Below, piece after piece: positions 4,593-8,406 of a stretch of 8,406 bases of DNA. The notes under the pieces are model-generated. The model was not told where the DNA came from, made no database searches, and worked only from the letters and a program-made list of their open reading frames with translations. The stretch spans positions 1 through 8,406 of the forward strand of contig JACPQO010000117.1 of the NCBI GenBank assembly GCA_016190405.1. The letters are read 5' to 3'. The number at the start of each line of letters is the position of its first letter. Positions within the stretch are counted from its first letter, which is position 1. Origin of the DNA: Chloroflexota bacterium (lineage in GTDB: Bacteria > Chloroflexota > Dehalococcoidia > SM23-28-2 > RBG-16-64-32). A program made the translations under genes and the position numbers.

Positions 4593-5231
4593 ATGGAGAT
4601 CCTCTGGCTGGGCCACTCCTGCTTCCGCCTGCGCGGGCGCGAGGCCACTATCCTCACCGATCCCTGCCCGCCTGCCAGCGGCTATAGCATCGGCAAGCCC
4701 ACCGCCGATATCGTTACCATCAGCCACGGGCACGACGGCCACAGCTACGTGAAGGCGGTGGCCGGCTCGCCGGTGGTCATCGACGGGCCCGGCGAGTACG
4801 AAATCCACGGGGCGTTCGTGACCGGCGTGGCCACCTACCACGACGAGCGACAGGGCGCCCTGCGGGGCGGCAACGTGGCTTTCGTGCTGGAGATGGAGGA
4901 CATCCGGGTCTGCCACCTGGGCGACCTGGGCCACACGCCGACGGCCGATCAGGTGGAAGAGATGAGCGGCGTCGATATCCTCCTGGTGCCGGTCGGCGGC
5001 CGCAGCACCATCGACGGCGCCGCTGCCGCCGAGGTGGTGAACCTGCTGGAGCCGCGGCTGGTGATACCGATGCACTACGCCACCGAAGCGGCGACGGAGA
5101 AACTGGAGCCGCCAGACCGCTTCCTCAAGGAGATGGGCGCCAAGTCGCTGGAGCCGCAGCCCAAGCTGACGGTGGGCCGCAGCAGCCTCCCCCACGAGAC
5201 GCAGGTGGTGCTCCTGGACTACAAGCGGTAG
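4593..5231 (+). CDS. UlaG-like MBL-fold metallo-hydrolase (COG2220 type)
   Basis: The 212-residue protein has the metallo-beta-lactamase fold of the UlaG/Lactamase_B_3 group. It contains LGHSCFRL with H8, the metal loop SHGHDGH with H45, H47 and H50, PGEYEIHG (66-73), TYHDERQG with H83, HLGDLGH with the bridging D111, and IPMHYATE with the last ligand H161. The group hydrolyses esters, lactones or phosphodiesters, and its substrate varies. One point is odd: the canonical HxHxDH motif reads HGHDGH, so the aspartate sits one position early and a glycine replaces it at 49. No signal peptide is present, so it is cytoplasmic. It follows the small membrane peptide and has only a poor ribosome binding site (TGAGG next to the ATG), which suggests translation coupled to, or following from, the upstream frame. 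Confidence 0.9.
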   Translation: MEILWLGHSCFRLRGREATILTDPCPPASGYSIGKPTADIVTISHGHDGHSYVKAVAGSPVVIDGPGEYEIHGAFVTGVATYHDERQGALRGGNVAFVLEMEDIRVCHLGDLGHTPTADQVEEMSGVDILLVPVGGRSTIDGAAAAEVVNLLEPRLVIPMHYATEAATEKLEPPDRFLKEMGAKSLEPQPKLTVGRSSLPHETQVVLLDYKR

Positions 5232-5234
5232 GGA

Positions 5235-5269
5235 AGGGACAGGGAACAGGGAACAAGGGACAAGGAACA
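5235..5269. repeat. heptamer array C (GGGAACA type)
   Basis: Five contiguous 7-bp units occur just after the metallo-hydrolase stop: AGGGACA, GGGAACA, GGGAACA, AGGGACA and AGGAACA. The array is enclosed by an 8-bp perfect inverted repeat, GGGAAGGG (5231-5238) and CCCTTCCC (5273-5280). A second choice is GGAACAGGG (5243-5251) against CCCTGTTCC (5286-5294). It may act as a transcript-end structure. Confidence 0.85.
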
Positions 5270-5319
5270 AGGCCCTTCCCCCGGCCCCTGTTCCGTGCGC
5301 CACCTACGAGGGGGCGCCC

Positions 5320-5386
5320 ATGACAAATCGAGTTCCTCGCCGCCCTGCTTCCCCTGCTGCTGGTAAAGCGCTCACTCGTGGCCAGG
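5320..5386 (+). pseudogene. decayed reading frame between heptamer arrays
   Basis: ATG at 5320 follows GAGGGGGCGCCC. One base too many in the AAA run at 5325-5327 separates the ATG from a frame reading IEFLAALLPLLLVKRSLVA, which looks like the beginning of a signal or membrane segment. Downstream it runs straight into array D. No family is recognised, and a chance hydrophobic frame in GC-rich DNA is the alternative. Confidence 0.25.
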
Positions 5387-5439
5387 AACCGGGGACGTGG
5401 GGAATGGGGCCTGGTTCCATGTTCCATGTACCTTGTTCC
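5384..5439. repeat. heptamer array D (self-inverted GGAACC / GGTTCC type)
   Basis: Eight 7-bp units keep phase: AGGAACC, GGGGACG, TGGGGAA and TGGGGCC in one sense, then TGGTTCC, ATGTTCC, ATGTACC and TTGTTCC in the inverse sense. AGGAAC at the left end pairs with GTTCCT at the right, so the array folds on itself. It ends three bases from the stop codon of the convergent esterase gene and may serve as a shared terminator-like structure. Confidence 0.8.
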
Positions 5440-5442
5440 TGC

Positions 5443-6411
5443 CTACGAGCGTCCGCGGGCCAGGAGATAGGCCCCGGTAACGGCGGCGCCGCCGGCGAAG
5501 GCCGCCGGTACCGCAATGGCCAGGACGAGGAGCAGGTTGGGGCCGCTGTTGGACGAGGACTCCCCGGCCGGCTGAAGAACGGGCGATGCCGCGGGGCTGA
5601 CGCTTGTCTCGTCCTGAGCTATCTCCGGCGGGCGGCCCTCGATGGCTGCTAGCAGCGCCTCGGCGATGACGGCGTGGCCCCGATCGTTGGGGTGCAGGCC
5701 ATCGGCGGCGATCCACTGGCGGCTGCGGCCGGCGAAGAAGTCGAACACCGGGGCCATCTCGGCGCGCATCGCCGGGTCGGCGGCCACCGCGTTGAGGACG
5801 CCATTGACCTGCTGGACGGCGAGTTCGGCTGGGACCTCCAGCGAGCCCCCGGTGCCGGAGTACGGGTTGTACAGCCCGACGATGATGATGTCGGCGTTGG
5901 GCGCCGCCTCCCGCAGGCGGCGGACCGCCTCGGTCAGGTTGGTCTTCAGGCCGTCCAGCATCTGGACGAAGCGCTGCCGGCAGGGTTCGCCCAGGGGGTC
6001 GGTCACGCAGGGGGAGTCGCTGGCGCCCAGCGCTAGCAGGTCGTTGCCGCCGATATCGATGCTGATGATGGCCACGCCGTCACCCGGCGACGAAGCGTCC
6101 GCCTGCCGCAGGTCGATCTCCTTGAGGGCGCTCTCCAACTGGCCGCCGGGGACCAGGAGGTCGGAGCTGGTAGCGCCCGGGACGCTCAGGTTGAGCAGCT
6201 CCAGCCCGCTCTGGCGGTAGTGGTCGCTCTTGCGGAGGGCATCGAAGGTGAGGCCCACGTACCCCTTGCTGGGCGGGTCGGAGGCGCCGACGCCGAAGGC
6301 CAGGGAGTCGCCCAGGGCGATATAGAGGGGGGCCTGCGCCGCCTGCGCTCCTGCCAGGAGGACGCCCAGAGACAGAAATGCCGCCAGAAGCGGCAGCAGG
6401 AGTTTACCCAT
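5443..6411 (-). CDS. secreted, membrane-anchored SGNH/GDSL hydrolase
   Basis: The 322-residue protein starts at ATG 6411-6409. It has a signal peptide (KLLLPLLAAFLSLGVLLAGAQA, about 3-24, with an AxA-type cleavage region). The SGNH blocks follow: block I ALGDSLAFG with nucleophile S36, block II NLSVPGAT with G79, block III GGND with N123 and block V DGLHPN with D237 and H240. This set makes it a serine esterase or lipase acting outside the membrane, possibly on acetylated glycans or lipids. C135 and C144 could form a disulphide. After a Ser/Pro-rich linker (264-290) a hydrophobic segment (about 293-317) ends in ARGRS, anchoring it as a C-terminal tail. There is no good ribosome binding site. 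The gene lies 12 bases after the LysM-M23 gene, so an operon with translational coupling is likely. Confidence 0.92.
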   Translation of the reverse strand: MGKLLLPLLAAFLSLGVLLAGAQAAQAPLYIALGDSLAFGVGASDPPSKGYVGLTFDALRKSDHYRQSGLELLNLSVPGATSSDLLVPGGQLESALKEIDLRQADASSPGDGVAIISIDIGGNDLLALGASDSPCVTDPLGEPCRQRFVQMLDGLKTNLTEAVRRLREAAPNADIIIVGLYNPYSGTGGSLEVPAELAVQQVNGVLNAVAADPAMRAEMAPVFDFFAGRSRQWIAADGLHPNDRGHAVIAEALLAAIEGRPPEIAQDETSVSPAASPVLQPAGESSSNSGPNLLLVLAIAVPAAFAGGAAVTGAYLLARGRS

Positions 6412-6423
6412 TACAGGGCTATT

Positions 6424-7614
6424 TTAGGGGAGGTACGCCAGGGGGTCTACGGGCTGGCCGTTGATGTCCAGCTCGAAGTGGAGGTGGGTGCCCGTGCAGT
6501 AGCCGGTGCAGCCCAGGCCGCCGATGGCCTCTCCCTGAGCCACGTACTGTCCCTGAACCACCCAGATGTCAGAGAAGTGAGCGTAGAGGGTCTGGGAGCC
6601 GTCGTCATGCCGGATTATGACGTGGTAACCAAGGCCCCAGTCATCCCAGGAGGTGAGGATGACCTGGCCGGAAGCGGCGGCGACGACCGCGGCGCCGTAG
6701 CTGCCAAAGCCGTCGATGTCGATGGCCAGGTGGTAGTAGCCATAGCCGCGAGGCTCGCCGTAGTAGGTGGTGATGTTGCCGTACCAGGGCCAGATGTAGC
6801 CGGTGGAGGACGGCGGTTGTGCCGGGGCGGGCTGGGGCTGGGGCTGAGGTTCGGGGAGGGGTGCTGTGGCGTTCACCGCCGCCACGGCGGCCGGGATGGG
6901 CGGCGGCGGCGGCACGGCGCCGGGAAGCACCAGCACCGCGCCCTCCGGGATGGTATCCGGGGAAGCGATCTTGTTGGGCACGAAAGCCACGACGTTGGAA
7001 ACGTCGACCTGGTAGACGGAGGCGATATCGGACAGGCTATCCCCCAGCCTGACGTTGTAGATGATGCCGTTGACGCTGGGGATGCCCAGCTTCTGCCCAA
7101 CGACCAGAAAATCCGGGTCGTCACTGACCTCCGGGTTGTTCCAGAGGATGTACGACTGGTCTATGCCGAAGGAGGCGGCGATGGAGCTGACGGTGTCCCC
7201 CGGCTGCACCGTGTAGGTGACGAAGGCCGGCTGCGGCTCCGGCGAAGGCGCCGGGGTCGCCTCGGCCTGAGCCTGGGGGGTGGCCTCCGGGGATGGGACG
7301 GCCGCCGCGGCCTGCCGCCTGGCGACAACGCCCGAGACCGTGTCGAGAACGACCAGGGGCCTGAGATAGCCGGCGCCGCTCTGGGTAGCCGGCTGGCGGG
7401 AGGCTGTGGACAGGACGGGACGGGCGACTGCCTTGACGCTGGGGCCAATTGTGGTGATGAAGGCGGCCAGAGCCAGGACTAAGAGGACACCGTGTAGCGC
7501 GTACCGCCGGTATTCGGTTAGCGACTGTCCCGCCCGGCCGGGGGCGGCAGACCACCGCCTAGCTTCGCCCGACGGCCCTTGTCGCTGCCGGGACGGAGGG
7601 TGCGGGTCTCGAAT
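6424..7614 (-). CDS. membrane-anchored double-LysM M23 peptidase, likely ATT start
   Basis: The frame is open from a TAG at 7620-7618 to TAA at 6426-6424 and gives 396 residues from an ATT at 7614-7612. A perfect AGGAGG (7626-7621) lies six bases before this ATT. The only ATG, GTG or TTG in frame upstream of the domains is GTG 7209, which starts inside the first LysM repeat and would remove the signal anchor. The protein has a basic head, a membrane segment at about 42-58 (GVLLVLALAAFITTIG), a Pro/Ala-rich stretch, LysM 1 (about 131-178, TYTVQPGDTVSSIA), LysM 2 (about 184-232, YNVRLGDSLSDIA) and a Pro/Gln linker. The M23 domain (about 286-388) has H295 and D299 (HLAID), H346 (LYAHFSD) and the HxH pair 377/379 (THLHFE). 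All metal ligands are present. It should bind and cleave peptidoglycan outside the membrane. Confidence 0.88.
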   Translation of the reverse strand: MRDPHPPSRQRQGPSGEARRWSAAPGRAGQSLTEYRRYALHGVLLVLALAAFITTIGPSVKAVARPVLSTASRQPATQSGAGYLRPLVVLDTVSGVVARRQAAAAVPSPEATPQAQAEATPAPSPEPQPAFVTYTVQPGDTVSSIAASFGIDQSYILWNNPEVSDDPDFLVVGQKLGIPSVNGIIYNVRLGDSLSDIASVYQVDVSNVVAFVPNKIASPDTIPEGAVLVLPGAVPPPPPIPAAVAAVNATAPLPEPQPQPQPAPAQPPSSTGYIWPWYGNITTYYGEPRGYGYYHLAIDIDGFGSYGAAVVAAASGQVILTSWDDWGLGYHVIIRHDDGSQTLYAHFSDIWVVQGQYVAQGEAIGGLGCTGYCTGTHLHFELDINGQPVDPLAYLP

Positions 7615-7703
7615 GACCTACCTCCTGTGCGCGAGGCCTTCCCCACCACCTCCCGTCTCACGCCCGGCGCGGCCTCGGTCTTGGTCTCGGTCCTAGTAAT
7701 CGG

Positions 7704-7718
7704 GGGGTATTATACCCC
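7704..7718. promoter_or_regulatory. 15-bp palindrome covering the -10 box, possible operator
   Basis: GGGGTA (7704-7709), a central TTA, and TACCCC (7713-7718) form a perfect inverted repeat that overlaps the minus-strand TATAAT. A dimeric repressor bound here would cover the -10 box of the envelope operon. No regulator gene is in the window. Confidence 0.4.
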
Positions 7719-7738
7719 ATTTGTCAAGCCCTTCACAA
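7709..7738 (-). promoter_or_regulatory. promoter of the LysM-M23 / SGNH operon
   Basis: On the minus strand TATAAT (7714-7709) is perfect. TTGTGA (7738-7733) stands 18 bases before it and matches the -35 consensus at 4 of 6. A perfect TTGACA (7727-7722) also lies here, but only 7 bases from the -10 box, too close to act as its -35. Transcription would begin near 7702, leaving a leader of roughly 90 bases. Confidence 0.55.
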
Positions 7739-7810
7739 ATTGACGCGTTATTCGCGGACGAGCGCGAGCCCGATAGGACGAGATATTGATGGGATCACCT
7801 CGTACTTTTC

Positions 7811-7842
7811 AGCTAGCCAGGAACAATTGGCGAGCTAATTTT
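7811..7842 (+). terminator. hairpin with short T run in the rho-peptidase gap
   Basis: AGCTAGCCA (7811-7819) pairs with TGGCGAGCT (7828-7836) at 8 of 9 positions over an 8-base loop and is followed by AATTTT on the plus strand. No plus-strand gene precedes it, so its role as a terminator is uncertain; it might equally shape the 3' end of the minus-strand rho transcript. Confidence 0.35.
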
Positions 7843-7863
7843 GACTGGCATAGCCTCAGGCCG

Positions 7864-7901
7864 CCTCTGCCCTAATAGGTCCGCGTCAGGGCCGCCAGAG
7901 G
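7864..7901. repeat. nested inverted repeat downstream of rho
   Basis: CCTCTG (7864-7869) pairs with CAGAGG (7896-7901), and inside it CCCT (7870-7873) pairs with AGGG (7888-7891), leaving a 4-base bulge. No T run follows on either strand. It could be a 3'-end structure of the rho transcript. Confidence 0.35.
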
Positions 7902-7944
7902 AAAGACGCGCGAAGAGTGGAAAAGTTACGCGGGGGCGGGCGCC

Positions 7945-8406
7945 CTAGAGGGCCTCTTTGATGGTGGCCAGGAACTCGGCGTTGGTGCGCGTGCGCCCCA
8001 GCCGCTCCAGGATGAGCTCCGTGGCCTCGGTGGGGTTGCTGGAGTTCTGCGTGACCAGAGAGGTCATGCGACGCAGCAGGACGACGCGCTGGTAGGTCTG
8101 CTCGTCCAAGAGGAGGTCGTCGCGGCGGGTGCCGCTGCGCTGAATATCGATGGACGGGAAGACGCGCTTTTCGGACAGGCGCCGGTCCAGCCACAGCTCC
8201 CAGTTGCCGGTGCCTTTGAACTCCTCGAAGATCACCTCGTCCATGCGGCTGCCGGTGTCGACTAGACAGGTGGCGATCATGGTCAGGCTGCCGCCCTCCT
8301 CGACGTTGCGGGCAGCGCCGAACAGGCGCTTAGAGGGGTGCAGGGCCACCGGATCAATGCCGCCGGACAGGGTGCGGCCCGAGGGCGGCAGGGCCAGGTT
8401 GTAGGC
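7945..8406 (-). CDS. rho: transcription termination factor Rho, C-terminal part
   Basis: The minus-strand frame enters at the window edge (8406) and ends at TAG 7947-7945, giving 153 residues, roughly the last third of a typical Rho of about 420. Diagnostic stretches are [49 protein letters not shown] and [18 protein letters not shown], which contain the R-loop and the secondary RNA-binding and subunit-interface region of the hexameric helicase. Walker A and B lie outside the window. [13 protein letters not shown] has tryptophan where many Rho proteins have methionine (GTGNMEL); this looks like a tolerated lineage variant. The C-terminus is compact (TIKEAL). Rho's presence agrees with the scarcity of hairpin-plus-T-run terminators in this window. 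Confidence 0.97.
   Translation of the reverse strand, partial: AYNLALPPSGRTLSGGIDPVALHPSKRLFGAARNVEEGGSLTMIATCLVDTGSRMDEVIFEEFKGTGNWELWLDRRLSEKRVFPSIDIQRSGTRRDDLLLDEQTYQRVVLLRRMTSLVTQNSSNPTEATELILERLGRTRTNAEFLATIKEAL

Larger units (their letters stand above)
7615..7944. other. non-coding gap between the peptidase gene and rho
   Basis: Apart from the promoter, palindrome and hairpins listed separately, I see no gene in this gap. It contains the leader of the peptidase transcript (about 7700-7615 on the minus strand), which ends in the AGGAGG site. It also contains the region following the rho stop codon, which has no hairpin with a T run typical of an intrinsic terminator. Confidence 0.5.

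Noticed and set aside
4401..5303. 300-codon minus-strand frame opposite the metallo-hydrolase
   Set aside because: Shadow of a gene with all metal ligands; its beginning (LFLVPCSLFPVP) is only a translation of heptamer array C.
5320..5652. Plus-strand 110-codon frame beginning at 5320
   Set aside because: It runs through array D and antisense to the esterase; only the short frameshifted beginning has any protein-like character and is listed at low confidence.
6220..7482. 420-codon plus-strand frame opposite the LysM-M23 gene
   Set aside because: Low-complexity Gly/Asp/Val/Arg composition typical of antisense GC-rich frames. The minus strand carries two LysM repeats and complete M23 motifs.
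7709..7727. TTGACA (7727-7722) as the -35 box of the TATAAT at 7714-7709
   Set aside because: The gap is only 7 bases, far from the 16-18 needed by sigma70-type polymerase; TTGTGA at 7738-7733 is better placed.

Overview
The window is GC-rich bacterial chromosome, carried by ordinary cell-envelope and housekeeping genes with small accessory pieces between them. I infer a Chloroflexota lineage, Dehalococcoidia-like. The reasons are the codon use, the style of the small Zn-ribbon, clan AA protease and UlaG-like proteins, and the many intergenic heptamer and GTAG-hairpin repeats. No rRNA or other marker in the window settles this.

Layout. 1-438 is the C-terminal end of a FAD-dependent amine/amino-acid oxidoreductase. 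521-803 holds a near-consensus promoter and a 72-residue zinc-ribbon protein with a hairpin after its stop. 804-1103 has no gene but holds two strong hairpins that look like the end of an IS200/IS605-type element. 1104-2706 is a two-gene ABC exporter for a surface polysaccharide (permease, then ATPase, overlapping). 2731-3342 is a small gene overlapping a clan AA aspartic protease that carries a single-base frameshift. 3343-3983 is the most structured region: a REP-associated tyrosine transposase (RAYT), frameshifted near its end, between two 44-bp direct repeats. Each repeat contains a hairpin with a GTAG foot, and a third copy lies inside the transposase coding sequence.

4014-4297 has a good promoter, a tiny frameshifted reading frame and two facing arrays of 7-bp repeats. 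4304-5231 is a promoter, a 44-residue membrane peptide and a UlaG-like metallo-hydrolase. 5232-5442 holds two more heptamer arrays and a decayed reading frame. On the minus strand, 7614-6424 encodes a membrane-anchored double-LysM M23 peptidase and 6411-5443 a membrane-anchored SGNH (GDSL) esterase. They are 12 bp apart and probably one operon, reading from a promoter near 7738-7709. 8406-7945 is the C-terminal part of transcription terminator Rho, also minus strand and cut by the window edge.

How it fits together. The ABC exporter, the LysM-M23 peptidase and the SGNH esterase all act on the cell envelope, but they are separate transcription units. The less usual content is the RAYT with its REP-like repeats, the heptamer arrays, a likely ATT start codon with a perfect Shine-Dalgarno on the peptidase, and four single-base reading-frame breaks concentrated in 3070-5330. 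Those breaks could be gene decay or consensus error. I see no CRISPR array, tRNA, rRNA, phage gene or multi-gene defence system, and nothing that is clearly a new multi-component system.
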